Source of the DNA: Erwinia piriflorinigrans CFBP 5888 | Lineage (GTDB): Bacteria > Pseudomonadota > Gammaproteobacteria > Enterobacterales > Enterobacteriaceae | DNA length: 64,000 nucleotides | NCBI RefSeq assembly: GCF_001050515.1 | Contig: NZ_CAHS01000015.1 | Location: forward strand, 124,001-188,000 | Reading direction: 5' to 3' | In this document: one piece after another, positions 19,923 to 28,597 of the stretch | Numbering within the stretch: position 1 is the first letter of the stretch | How the letters are laid out: every line of letters begins with the position of its first letter | The notes under the pieces: model-generated | Told to the model about the DNA's origin: nothing | Database searches by the model: none | Seen by the model: the letters and a program-made list of their open reading frames with translations, nothing else | Program-made: the position numbers and the translations under genes

Positions 19923-20585
19923 ATGTCAACACGGTTATTTGTCACTGGAACGGATACGGAAGTTGGGAAAACGGTGGTTTCGCGCGCGTTATTGCAGAAG
20001 CTGACAGCAGAGGGGAAGCGCAGCGTGGGTTATAAACCCGTGGCAAAAAGCAGTAATCAAACTCCAGAAGGGGCACGCAATCAAGATGCGTTGGTGTTAC
20101 AGGCGTCTTCTTCCGTCGCTTTGCCCTATCAGGCAATAAACCCGGTAACTTTGCTGGATAACGAGATCAGTACCAGCCCAACGCCGATTAGCTATGATGT
20201 GTTGAGCACTGGGCTGAAAGCGCTGGATGACCATGCTGACTATATCATTGTCGAGGGCACGGGGGGATGGCGTAGCCTAATGAGCGATCTGCAACCGTTA
20301 TCTGATTGGGCTGTACGGGAGCAACTGCCGGTGGTGTTGGTCGTGGGGATTAAATTGGGCTGCATCAGCCATGCACTGCTTACCGCACAGGCGGTGATCA
20401 ATGATGGATTACCACTGTGTGGTTGGGTCGCTAATCGCATAAATCCAGGGCTGTCGCACTATGCAGAAATCATTGCCGTACTGCGAAATAAAATTCCGGC
20501 ACCGTTGCTGGGAGAAATACCTTATTTGTCCCGACCAGAGACGCGTGAGTTGGCGCATTACCTCGATCTGTCACCTTTATTTTAA
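19923..20585 (+). CDS. bioD2: Dethiobiotin synthetase paralogue BioD2
   Basis: ATP-dependent carboxylase-type enzyme of the BioD family (forms dethiobiotin from 7,8-diaminopelargonate and CO2), 220 residues. The P-loop GTDTEVGKT is at residues 8-16, with the VEGTGGWRSL segment and the WVANRINPG segment downstream. Position directly after mlc is the same as E. coli ynfK (bioD2), so this is the paralogue and not the bioD of the bioABFCD cluster. Its physiological need is unclear. Confidence 0.92.
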   Translation: MSTRLFVTGTDTEVGKTVVSRALLQKLTAEGKRSVGYKPVAKSSNQTPEGARNQDALVLQASSSVALPYQAINPVTLLDNEISTSPTPISYDVLSTGLKALDDHADYIIVEGTGGWRSLMSDLQPLSDWAVREQLPVVLVVGIKLGCISHALLTAQAVINDGLPLCGWVANRINPGLSHYAEIIAVLRNKIPAPLLGEIPYLSRPETRELAHYLDLSPLF

Positions 20586-20655
20586 TGGTCTGATTACCTG
20601 CTGTTTGCGGGCAATTTCTGACGTTGGCGTGACGCTGTCACATTTGACGGCTTTG

Positions 20656-21612
20656 TCACGGCTTCAGGCGGGCAGGCCGTTTGCAACCTGCGTCCATCAG
20701 GGGGGGGGGGGGGGGCATCAGACTCTGGTGTATAAAATCAATGAAAGCTCTTGTTCTGGCGGGCAAATAACGACCATTTGAATAAAGTGCAAACAATTGC
20801 AATGGTGCCGCCTGCTGTTCAAACTCAACCTCGATTAACCGTCCATCGCTAATGTAGGGTTGGCAGGCTTGTTTCGATAGAATGGCGAAACCGACACCTG
20901 ATACCGCAGCTCGTCCCGCCATCTCTCCGCTGTTTACCCGATAATGCCCTTTAACCTTAATTGTCTCGAATCCCCCCTTTGTATTAACAAACTGCCAGGG
21001 AGCACCTTTCAGCGCACTTACCGTTGTAATACAGGGTAATTCTTCAAATTGCTGGATATGAGAAGGGGTGCCATAACGCTGAATGACGGCAGGGGCTGCA
21101 ACAATAGTGCAAGGGATGGTCACCAGATGACGGGCTATGTAGTCACTGTCATCCATCTGACCACGAGTAACAACGATCGCTAAATCCAGATCCTCTCGCA
21201 GAGATTCTAAGCCCGACAAGTTTGTGACGCAGCTGATCTCGACATCCGGATACTGACAGGCAAAATCGGCAATAGCAGAACTCAGAAGCGCAGGCCCCAT
21301 TTCACTGGGAATACAGATACGCAATGGTCCTTTAAGCTGAATTTGCCGCAATGTTAATTCAGTTTCAGTTTGTTCCAGCATCTCCAGTAATGGCTTTGCC
21401 CGGGTATAGAGTAGCTGGCCTGACGGGGTCAGTTTCATGTGCCGAGTGCTGCGTTCAATAAGCTGAAGATTCAGTTTTTTTTCTAACTGAGAAATACAAC
21501 GGCTCACGTTTGATGTCGGCATCTCAAGGGCTTTGGATGCGCCGACAAAACTTTCTCTTTCAACCACGGCGACGAAGATTTTCAGGGTCGTAAAATCAAG
21601 AGCCGGTCGCAT
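20656..21612 (-). CDS. LysR-family regulator with C-terminal poly-C tract
   Basis: LysR regulator of 318 residues. The helix-turn-helix lies at residues 4-60 (FTTLKIFVAVVERESFVGAS) and the effector domain begins near residue 90. It resembles CrgA/AaeR-type regulators and is divergent from the MFS gene at 21717, which it probably controls. The last residues read HQSL-MPPPPP-LMDAG, where the prolines come from a run of 16 C. Loss of one C would give an immediate stop after five prolines; gain of one would read into a different and longer tail. Confidence 0.85.
   Translation of the reverse strand: MRPALDFTTLKIFVAVVERESFVGASKALEMPTSNVSRCISQLEKKLNLQLIERSTRHMKLTPSGQLLYTRAKPLLEMLEQTETELTLRQIQLKGPLRICIPSEMGPALLSSAIADFACQYPDVEISCVTNLSGLESLREDLDLAIVVTRGQMDDSDYIARHLVTIPCTIVAAPAVIQRYGTPSHIQQFEELPCITTVSALKGAPWQFVNTKGGFETIKVKGHYRVNSGEMAGRAAVSGVGFAILSKQACQPYISDGRLIEVEFEQQAAPLQLFALYSNGRYLPARTRAFIDFIHQSLMPPPPPLMDAGCKRPARLKP
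20700..20715. repeat. Homopolymer run of 16 G
   Basis: Sixteen consecutive G on the + strand lie inside the 3' end of the LysR gene. No other homopolymer near this length was noticed in the window. Runs of this length are prone to slippage and also to sequencing error. Confidence 0.95.
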
Positions 21613-21716
21613 TTATTATCCCATATTTGATAAATATGAATGCCGTTTTACCATCTTTTTCTCAACAGTGACAGCCGTTAAGCTGAAAGATACCTTACAT
21701 CTACAGGCTGCTTCCA

Positions 21717-22934
21717 ATGTCACGAATCCCGCACAGGTTTAATCACAACGTCCTTATACGGATAGCCGTTGTCACCTCCTTTATTCAGTTTGCGAATGCG
21801 CTGGAATACATGGCGTTCAACCCCATTTTTGCCTTTATGGCAGCAGATTTTGCCGTTCCTGTGTCCTTTTCTGGTTATGTATCAGGGCTGTATACGTCAG
21901 GCGCGGTCCTTTCGGGAATCGCTGTTTTTTACTGGATCAAACGGTTCGATCAGAAGCGTTTTTTGCTCATCAATATGGCACTGTTAGGCATGCTTACATT
22001 ATTGACCACGCTCACCACCCGTTTTGATGTTCTGCTGGCGTTACGACTCTGTGCCGGGTTGCTTGGTGGCACGACAATGGGAGTGGGTACCAGTATATTG
22101 ATAAATTACGCGCCAGTTAACCTGCGGGGGAAAATGCTGGCCACGGTGATTGCTGCATTTTCGCTGGTCAGCATTGTCGGTATGCCTGCTGTATTATTTT
22201 TGTGTACACATTATGGCTGGCATGTCGCTCTTTGGTTAATCAGCGCACTTTGTTTGCTGGCATTACCCATGATTATCATCACGGTCCCCAAAAATTCGCG
22301 CCCTTCAGATAGGCAGTTTGCCCCGCGTAAACCCTCTCTTGATAGGGAGACGTTGCTGTTTGCTTCCAGTAATGCGCTGGTGCAGTTCAGCCCAATGCTG
22401 GTCATTCCCATTCTGGTGCCACTGATGACCCAACGGTTGGGTGCATCACAAAGCCTGTTGCCGTGGCTTTTTTTCACAGGAGGTATTGCTGGTTATCTGT
22501 CCACTAAAATAACAGGCATATTAACCTCCCGTATTTCCGCTGCCACTATGGCGACAGGTTCAACTCTCATTTTTCTACTGAGTTTGCTGATAGCGGCCCT
22601 GGGCTATCAGAATTCGGCATTATTTATTATTTTATTTCTCGGGGCGTCTTACAGTCGTCTGGTTTTATCATCGGCGGTGACGGTTCAATTCCCTGACGAT
22701 CGGCAGCGGGCTGGATTCACTTCATTGCAGACATCAATCATGTATCTGATTACAACCCTTGCCTTTTTTATGTCCGCTTTGCTCTTACCCAATCAGGGTA
22801 TCACGCCGCAAAATCTGAACACGCTGCTGGCGGTAAGTGCAGTGACTGCATCAGGGTTCCCGCTGATTGTTATCATCCTGCAAAAGAAACTGGCTGAAAA
22901 TATGAAACATCAGGGGTTGTCGTATCGAAGCTGA
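21717..22934 (+). CDS. MFS transporter
   Basis: Major facilitator superfamily protein of 405 residues with about 12 hydrophobic segments (IRIAVVTSFIQFANALEYMAF first; TLAFFMSALLLP late). The motif-A region between helices 2 and 3 is weak (FYWIKRFDQKRFLL). It looks like a DHA1-type exporter, but I cannot name a substrate. It is divergent from the LysR gene at 20656-21612 across 104 bp, the usual arrangement for a regulator and its target pump. The ribosome site is poor (ACAGG about 10 nt upstream). Confidence 0.8.
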   Translation: MSRIPHRFNHNVLIRIAVVTSFIQFANALEYMAFNPIFAFMAADFAVPVSFSGYVSGLYTSGAVLSGIAVFYWIKRFDQKRFLLINMALLGMLTLLTTLTTRFDVLLALRLCAGLLGGTTMGVGTSILINYAPVNLRGKMLATVIAAFSLVSIVGMPAVLFLCTHYGWHVALWLISALCLLALPMIIITVPKNSRPSDRQFAPRKPSLDRETLLFASSNALVQFSPMLVIPILVPLMTQRLGASQSLLPWLFFTGGIAGYLSTKITGILTSRISAATMATGSTLIFLLSLLIAALGYQNSALFIILFLGASYSRLVLSSAVTVQFPDDRQRAGFTSLQTSIMYLITTLAFFMSALLLPNQGITPQNLNTLLAVSAVTASGFPLIVIILQKKLAENMKHQGLSYRS

Positions 22935-22998
22935 TGGTTTAATGAGCCTGGCCGTTTCGCGTCTCATCCCAGCACGCCGGCCCGATTAAAGGGTGGGA

Positions 22999-23020
22999 GG
23001 CGGCCCATCAACGGGCCACC
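22999..23020. terminator. Bidirectional hairpin between MFS gene and ynfD
   Basis: Stem GGCGGCCC/GGGCCACC (one G-T wobble in one orientation) with a 6-nt loop lies between convergent genes. Confidence 0.5.
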
Positions 23021-23032
23021 TTATTCACTACG

Positions 23033-23326
23033 CTATTGTGAGCTATCCTGCGACGTTCCGGTGCTGGCAGACGTATTGCTTTCACCTGCGTCGTTGGTTT
23101 TTTTATAAACGATTTTATGCGTATCACTTTCGCAGTGCCCGACGACCTGGCCTCCGGTCTGCTCGAGCTGATCGTTAGGCACAATTTCCAGGCTAAACCC
23201 TGAAGCAGACAGGCCATTGTTGATAATCTTCTGACTAATATCAGCTTTCACTGACTCGCAGGATGCCGTGGCTGCCAGGGGCGCGGCGACGGTAAGTGCT
23301 AATAAAGCCAATTTAAAACGTTTCAT
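23033..23326 (-). CDS. ynfD: DUF1161 periplasmic protein YnfD
   Basis: Small secreted protein of unknown function, 97 residues, matching the DUF1161 family (E. coli YnfD). The N terminus MKRFKLALLALTVAAPLAATAS is a cleavable signal peptide. Two conserved cysteines (SCESVKADIS and GHCESDTHKI) probably form a disulphide. Three ATG codons are in tandem; the third (23326) is spaced 7 nt from AAAAGGA and is the best start. A longer upstream reading frame overlaps ynfB and is not credible. It lies 41 bp after ynfB and may share its transcript. Confidence 0.85.
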   Translation of the reverse strand: MKRFKLALLALTVAAPLAATASCESVKADISQKIINNGLSASGFSLEIVPNDQLEQTGGQVVGHCESDTHKIVYKKTNDAGESNTSASTGTSQDSSQ

Positions 23327-23367
23327 CATCATATCCTTTTGCACCAAATCTGAGCGCAGCAAGTCAA

Positions 23368-23715
23368 TTATGGCGTCACCTGACGGCCGGTACGGCGATC
23401 GAGACAACGCAGGGTGTTTGGTTCCCAATAGGCATTCACGTTCAGGCTCTTTTCGCAGCTGTCCTGATTGTCGTAGGCGCGGTCGGCTTTATCGAACTCC
23501 TTTTCGACACGATTATTCACTTTACCACGCAGACGGTGGGTAGCATCCCACTGCTCTTTTTGCTCGCGTGCCTGCTCTTTGGTCAGCGCGCTATCACCAT
23601 TTTCAATAATCAGGCGATTGGTTTGCGCATGCGCACCGTGTGTAGCGGTAAATAGTGCGGCCAGCACGACCAGCGGAAGCGCGGCCTGAGCCAGACGTTG
23701 TTGCATTGTCTTCAT
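23368..23715 (-). CDS. ynfB: DUF1283 periplasmic protein YnfB
   Basis: Secreted protein of unknown function, 115 residues, with a signal peptide ending near AHAQ (residue 31) and a mature part rich in charged residues. The C-terminal part ([20 protein letters not shown]) matches E. coli YnfB almost exactly. Cysteines in DSCEKS and LRCLDR probably pair. The ATG at 23715 is 7 nt from AAGGAA and is preferred to an in-frame ATG three codons later. Confidence 0.87.
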   Translation of the reverse strand: MKTMQQRLAQAALPLVVLAALFTATHGAHAQTNRLIIENGDSALTKEQAREQKEQWDATHRLRGKVNNRVEKEFDKADRAYDNQDSCEKSLNVNAYWEPNTLRCLDRRTGRQVTP

Positions 23716-23892
23716 TGTGGGTTCCTTTCTTTAGGCTGCCAGTCATTACGACTGCACGTATCACATCAACCAGTATATCACCAGCTGCAAAGTGCTCACC
23801 AGTGAGCCGACCCTGTCGTTTATGTTAAAGCGAGATTAGCATCTGACTGAGTGACCTGACAGACAGAAAACGCCAGATATAAACGGCTTTGG

Positions 23893-24639
23893 CTATGCTT
23901 TATGGACACGAAGCCCCGCCTGACTCTGCCCAACTGGCATCATCTCCAGCGAGGTAATATTGACGTGCTTAGGCAGGTTTGCTACCCACCAGACGGATTC
24001 GGTCACATCTTCCGCCGTGAGTGGCTCGGCGCCGTGATAGACATTATCAGCGCGCGCATCGTCGCCTTTAAAACGTACATTGGAGAACTCGGTGCCGCCC
24101 ACCAGGCCCGGCTCAATGTCGGTAACGCGCAGCGCAGTGCCATGCAGGTCGGTGCGCAGGTTAAAGCTGAATTGCCGCACAAACGCCTTTGTTGCACCGT
24201 AGACATTGCCGCCCGGGTAGGGCCAGCTACCGGCGATGGAACCCATGTTGATAATATGCCCGTTATTACGTTCTACCATTCCCGGTAAAATAGCGCGCGT
24301 CATATAAACCAGGCCCTTATTATTGGTATCGATCATATCCTCCCAATCCTGCACGCTGGCGTTTTGCGCAGGTTCGATCCCCAGAGCCAGTCCGGCGTTA
24401 TTGACCAGTATATCGATACTACGCCATTCTTGCGGCAGGCTGGCTAAGGCCGCATCGATCCCACTGCGGTCACGCACATCCAGAACCAGAGGATAAACAC
24501 GGTCTCCCAGCTCTTCTTTTAAGGCATTAAGCCTCTCCTGACGGCGGCCGGTGGCAATAACCTGATGGCCCTGAGAGACAAAACGGCGGGTAATACTCTC
24601 ACCAAATCCGGCGGTAGCACCGGTAACAAATACGATCAT
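23893..24639 (-). CDS. ydfG: Short-chain dehydrogenase YdfG
   Basis: NADP-dependent 3-hydroxy acid / L-allo-threonine dehydrogenase; in E. coli the enzyme also reduces malonic semialdehyde. The 248-residue protein has the cofactor motif VTGATAGFGE (residues 5-14), the NNAG motif and the catalytic Tyr-x3-Lys in VYGATKAF. I start it at MIVFVTGA (24639), as in E. coli, with GGAAGAG upstream; the reading frame extends 30 codons further without coding support. It is divergent from guaD. Confidence 0.94.
   Translation of the reverse strand: MIVFVTGATAGFGESITRRFVSQGHQVIATGRRQERLNALKEELGDRVYPLVLDVRDRSGIDAALASLPQEWRSIDILVNNAGLALGIEPAQNASVQDWEDMIDTNNKGLVYMTRAILPGMVERNNGHIINMGSIAGSWPYPGGNVYGATKAFVRQFSFNLRTDLHGTALRVTDIEPGLVGGTEFSNVRFKGDDARADNVYHGAEPLTAEDVTESVWWVANLPKHVNITSLEMMPVGQSQAGLRVHKA
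24215..24222 (+). other. KOPS motif (FtsK-orienting)
   Basis: GGGTAGGG on the + strand inside ydfG, pointing toward dif. Confidence 0.45.
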
Positions 24640-24735
24640 TTCACTCTTCCTTTTCACATTTTGGGTCGTTGTCACTTTAACACCTGAATGTTGTGCGGTA
24701 ACGAGTGAATTATCGTCATCGTAAGACAAAAAAAC

Positions 24736-24752
24736 TGCACCAATAACGTGCG
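24736..24752 (+). promoter_or_regulatory. Candidate NtrC site upstream of guaD
   Basis: TGCACCAATAACGTGCG keeps the GCAC-N7-GTGC dyad of NtrC sites and matches about 10 of 12 consensus positions. It lies about 200 bp upstream of the predicted sigma-54 promoter, a usual enhancer distance. Confidence 0.5.
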
Positions 24753-24934
24753 ATTGTTTTCTTGATTGTATGATCGTAGTGCATGGACGAACGAAACTGG
24801 CGTTTTAAACGCGCTGCTAATGCACTCTTTTTGCCGAAAATCACCGCTTTCTTTGCTGGCAATCGGTTGCGCATCCGATGTGATGACACAAAAACCTAAC
24901 TAACTGTAATATAAGTATTAATTTGTAAAATTTA

Positions 24935-24951
24935 CTGGCATAACAATTGCA
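24935..24951 (+). promoter_or_regulatory. Sigma-54-type promoter of guaD
   Basis: CTGGCATAACAATTGCA matches the sigma-54 consensus (YTGGCACGRNNNTTGCW) at 11 of the 13 specified positions, with the invariant GG (24937-24938) and GC (24949-24950) spaced by 10 bp. The start of transcription would be near 24962, about 45 nt before guaD. Confidence 0.65.
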
Positions 24952-25006
24952 GAAACTTTATCAATAACTCAATGCGTCCTTATGCCGCAGTATTAAAGGA
25001 AAAGCT

Positions 25007-26365
25007 ATGTCAGTGAACGATACGCGCGCCATTCGTGCCAGTTTCTTTGATATCACCCGTACCGTTGACAGCCCACAGCAGTTACCGGAAGCCGCGCGCT
25101 ATCTGGAAGATGGGCTGTTGCTGTTGGATAAAGGCCACATTGTCTCATTAACAGAATGGCAGCAGGGGCAACATCTGCTAGAGCCGGGCGAGAGCGTGTT
25201 GGACTATCGCGGTCGATTAATCGTGCCGGGCTTTGTTGATAGTCATATTCATTATCCGCAAACTGAAATGATCGGTGCCTTTGGCGAACAGCTGCTCGAA
25301 TGGCTTAATCGCTACACCTTTCCGGTTGAAAGCCAGTATCACTGCTCACAGCACGCGGCGAAAATGTCGGCATTTTTCCTTGAGCAGTTGCTCAGTAACG
25401 GCACCACCAGCGCACTGGTTTTTGGCACCGTTCATCCGCAGTCGGTTGATGCGCTGTTTGAGGCGGCTGCAAAACTGGAGATGCGGCTGATTGCCGGTAA
25501 AGTGATGATGGATCGCCATGCGCCGGATGAACTGATAGAAACCCCCGAAGAGAGTTACCAGCAGACGCGGGAACTGATAGCGCGTTGGCATAATAAAGGG
25601 CGTTTAAGCTATGCCCTGACGCCGCGCTTTGCGCCGACTTCTTCACCGCAGCTGCTGGAAAAAGTGCAGCTTCTGCGCAGTGAGTTTCCCGATATCTGGC
25701 TACATACCCATTTGAGTGAGAACACTCAAGAGGTGACCTGGGTGAAGGAACTGTTCCCACAGCACGATAGCTATCTGGCGGTCTACGATCATTATCAGCT
25801 CACGGGGAAACGCAGCGTGTTTGCCCACTGCCTGCATCTGGAAGATCGGGAATGGCAATGCCTGCATGATACCGATTCGTCGATTGCCTTTTGCCCAACG
25901 TCAAATCTGTTTCTTGGCAGCGGCCTGTTTGACCTCCAGCGCTGCTGGCAGCAGGACGTGAAGCGGGGGATGGGGACAGATGTGGGGGCAGGCACCAGCT
26001 TCAGCATGTTGCAAACGATGGGTGAAGCTTACAAAGTTGGGCAGCTGCGCGGGTATAAGCTGTCTGCCTGCGAAGCTTTCTATCACGCCACTCTCGGTGG
26101 GGCGCAGGCGCTGGATCTCGATCGCTATATTGGTAATTTTGCCAGCGGTAAAGAGGCTGATTTCGTGGTGCTGGACCCGGCAGTATCCGCTTTACAGCAG
26201 CTGCGCCACGCCAACAGCCGCGATATATGGGAAAAACTCTTTCTACTGATGACGCTGGGCGACGATCGTAACATCGCGGCAACCTGGGTACATGGCCGCT
26301 GCGTTTGGCAGCGTGGGCAACCAGATGCTAAAAAACAGCCCATTGGGAATGATTTTGCTGTGTAG
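25007..26365 (+). CDS. guaD: Guanine deaminase
   Basis: Zinc amidohydrolase that converts guanine to xanthine and ammonia, feeding purine catabolism. The protein is 452 residues. The metal-binding DSHIHYPQ motif is at about residues 79-86, with LHTHLSENTQEV, FAHCLHLED and the C-terminal GTDVGAGTSFSML that carries the metal-ligand Asp. A strong AAAGGAAAAGCT precedes the ATG. It stands alone between divergent ydfG and dcp. The sigma-54-like promoter suggests induction under nitrogen limitation. Confidence 0.93.
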   Translation: MSVNDTRAIRASFFDITRTVDSPQQLPEAARYLEDGLLLLDKGHIVSLTEWQQGQHLLEPGESVLDYRGRLIVPGFVDSHIHYPQTEMIGAFGEQLLEWLNRYTFPVESQYHCSQHAAKMSAFFLEQLLSNGTTSALVFGTVHPQSVDALFEAAAKLEMRLIAGKVMMDRHAPDELIETPEESYQQTRELIARWHNKGRLSYALTPRFAPTSSPQLLEKVQLLRSEFPDIWLHTHLSENTQEVTWVKELFPQHDSYLAVYDHYQLTGKRSVFAHCLHLEDREWQCLHDTDSSIAFCPTSNLFLGSGLFDLQRCWQQDVKRGMGTDVGAGTSFSMLQTMGEAYKVGQLRGYKLSACEAFYHATLGGAQALDLDRYIGNFASGKEADFVVLDPAVSALQQLRHANSRDIWEKLFLLMTLGDDRNIAATWVHGRCVWQRGQPDAKKQPIGNDFAV

Positions 26366-26412
26366 AGCACCTATGCTGAAATTCCAGTCGTTAATCATAT
26401 GGAGAGCAGGGA

Positions 26413-28557
26413 ATGAGGATGAGACCTTTGGTCTGGGCCATCAGTATTGCACTTACCGCCAGCGCACAGGGCGCACAGACGGCAGAATCACAGCAGGAGA
26501 GTCGCCAGATGCAGTCGCAACAGAGTAATCCTTTCAGCCATATAAGTTCATTGCCGTTTCAGGCTCCGCCATTCGATCAGATTAAAAATGCCGATTATCG
26601 ACCAGCACTTGTCGCCGCGATAGCTGAAAAGCGCGCTGAAATTGAACGTATTGCGAACAATCCTGCGCCGCCCGACTTCGCCAACACCTATCAAGCGCTT
26701 GAACAGAGCGGGCGGACGCTACAGCGCGTTTACAACGTATTCAGCGCGATGACCGCCAGTAATACCAATGATGAGCTACAGGCGCTGGATGAGGAAATGT
26801 CCCCGGTGATGGCGGCGCTGAATGATGACATCATGTTGAATACTAAACTCTTTGCCCGACTGGACAAGGTTTACCAGCAACGTCTTAGTTTGCCACTGGA
26901 TGCGGAATCGCTGCGTCTGGTGGAGGTCACCTGGCAGTCCTTCGAGCTGGCCGGAGCGCGCCTTAATGACGAAGAGAAGACGCAGCTCAAAGCCCTCAAC
27001 CAGGAATCAGCCACCCTGAGCACCCGCTTCAGCACCCGCCTTCTGGCGGCAACGAAAGCGGGGAGTGCGCGATTCAACGACCCGCAGCAGCTGGCCGGCC
27101 TGAATAAGGATGAACTGGCTGCCGCCGCCGATGCCGCAGAGACCCGTGGTCAGAAAAACCAGTGGTTGCTGATGTTACAGAACACCACTCAACAGCCCGA
27201 TTTGCAAAAATTAAGCGATCGTAGCGCACGCAAGACGCTGTTTGACGCCAGCTGGACGCGGGCAGAAAAGTCAGACGCCAATGACACGCGTGAAGTGGTT
27301 ATGCGCCTGGCTCAGGTGCGTGCGCAGCAGGCAAAGCTGTTGGGGTTTGACAGCTATGCGGCGTGGAAACTTCAGGACCAGATGGCGAAAAACCCGCAGG
27401 CCGCGCTGGCTTTTATGCGGCAAATCGCCCCGGCGGCTACGGCGCGCGCGCGGCGTGAAACGGCAGATATTCAGGCGATCATCGATCGGCAGCAGGGCGG
27501 TTTTACCGTTGCACCGTGGGACTGGCAATATTATGCCGAACAGGTGCGGCGTGCTCAGTACGATCTCGACGAGTCCGAGATCAGGCCTTACTTTGAGCTG
27601 CACAATGTGCTGGAGAATGGCGTATTTTATGCCGCCACGCAGCTATACGGAATCACTTTTAAACCGCGGCCCGATCTGCCGGTTTATCAGCCGGACGTTA
27701 AGGTCTATGAGGTGTTTGATAAAGATGGAACGCCGCTGGCGCTGTTCTACGCAGACTGGTTTAAGCGCGATAATAAAGGCGGCGGGGCATGGATGGGGAA
27801 CTTCGTTGATCAGTCAACGCTGCTGGGCAGCAAGCCGGTTATCTATAACGTAGCCAACTTCAGCAAACCGGCTCCAGGGCAGCCAGCTCTGCTGTCGTGG
27901 GATGATGTCATCACCTTGTTCCACGAGTTCGGCCATGCGCTGCACGGGATGTTCGCCAATCAGCGCTATCCGAGCTTATCCGGTACGGCCACCCCTCGCG
28001 ACTTTGTTGAATTCCCGTCTCAGTTTAACGAGCACTGGGCCAGCAACCCGCAGGTGTTCAGCCACTTCGCCCGCCACTTCCAGAGCGGCGAACCGATGCC
28101 AGCCACATTGCGTGATAAGATGCTGCGCGTCAGCAAATTCAACAAAGGCTATGAAATGAGCGAACTGCTGGCAGCGGCATTGCTCGATCAGCACTGGCAC
28201 GCCCTTGATGCCGGACAACCATTGCAGCAGGTCGACAGCTTCGAACAGAATGCATTAACCCAGGAGCAGATTAATTTGCCAGCGGTTCCACCGCGCTATC
28301 GCTCCAGTTACTTCCAGCATATTTGGGGCAACGGCTATGCCGCTGGCTATTACGCCTATCTCTGGAGACAAATGCTGGCGGATGATGGTTTTGCCTGGTT
28401 TGATGAGCATGGTGGCCTGACGCGGGAAAACGGTCAGCGTTTCCGTGACAACGTGCTGTCACGTGGTAACAGCGAAGATCTTAAACAGCTCTACCGCAAC
28501 TGGCGCGGCCGCGATGCGGAAATTGACGCGATGCTGTCTGACCGTGGACTTAAATAA
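26413..28557 (+). CDS. dcp: Peptidyl-dipeptidase Dcp, with possible signal peptide
   Basis: M3-family zinc metallopeptidase that removes C-terminal dipeptides. The HEFGH zinc motif is at about residues 504-508, and RDFVEFPSQFNEHW follows with the third ligand region. The enzyme body aligns with E. coli Dcp, but this protein is 714 residues and carries an N-terminal extension (MRMRPLVWAISIALTASAQG, then AQT) that looks like a Sec signal peptide. E. coli Dcp starts directly at NPFLVQ. This form could be periplasmic. GGAGAGCAGGGA precedes the start. Confidence 0.93.
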   Translation: MRMRPLVWAISIALTASAQGAQTAESQQESRQMQSQQSNPFSHISSLPFQAPPFDQIKNADYRPALVAAIAEKRAEIERIANNPAPPDFANTYQALEQSGRTLQRVYNVFSAMTASNTNDELQALDEEMSPVMAALNDDIMLNTKLFARLDKVYQQRLSLPLDAESLRLVEVTWQSFELAGARLNDEEKTQLKALNQESATLSTRFSTRLLAATKAGSARFNDPQQLAGLNKDELAAAADAAETRGQKNQWLLMLQNTTQQPDLQKLSDRSARKTLFDASWTRAEKSDANDTREVVMRLAQVRAQQAKLLGFDSYAAWKLQDQMAKNPQAALAFMRQIAPAATARARRETADIQAIIDRQQGGFTVAPWDWQYYAEQVRRAQYDLDESEIRPYFELHNVLENGVFYAATQLYGITFKPRPDLPVYQPDVKVYEVFDKDGTPLALFYADWFKRDNKGGGAWMGNFVDQSTLLGSKPVIYNVANFSKPAPGQPALLSWDDVITLFHEFGHALHGMFANQRYPSLSGTATPRDFVEFPSQFNEHWASNPQVFSHFARHFQSGEPMPATLRDKMLRVSKFNKGYEMSELLAAALLDQHWHALDAGQPLQQVDSFEQNALTQEQINLPAVPPRYRSSYFQHIWGNGYAAGYYAYLWRQMLADDGFAWFDEHGGLTRENGQRFRDNVLSRGNSEDLKQLYRNWRGRDAEIDAMLSDRGLK

Positions 28558-28597
28558 CAACCCCGTTTAAGGGGCTGTAAATGATGAGCGGCGCGCT

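Larger units (their letters stand above)
24640..25006. promoter_or_regulatory. ydfG-guaD divergent control region
   Basis: This 367-bp gene-free region contains an NtrC-like dyad near 24736 and a sigma-54-type promoter near 24935, both facing guaD and annotated separately. It is AT-rich between 24890 and 24970. Confidence 0.6.
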
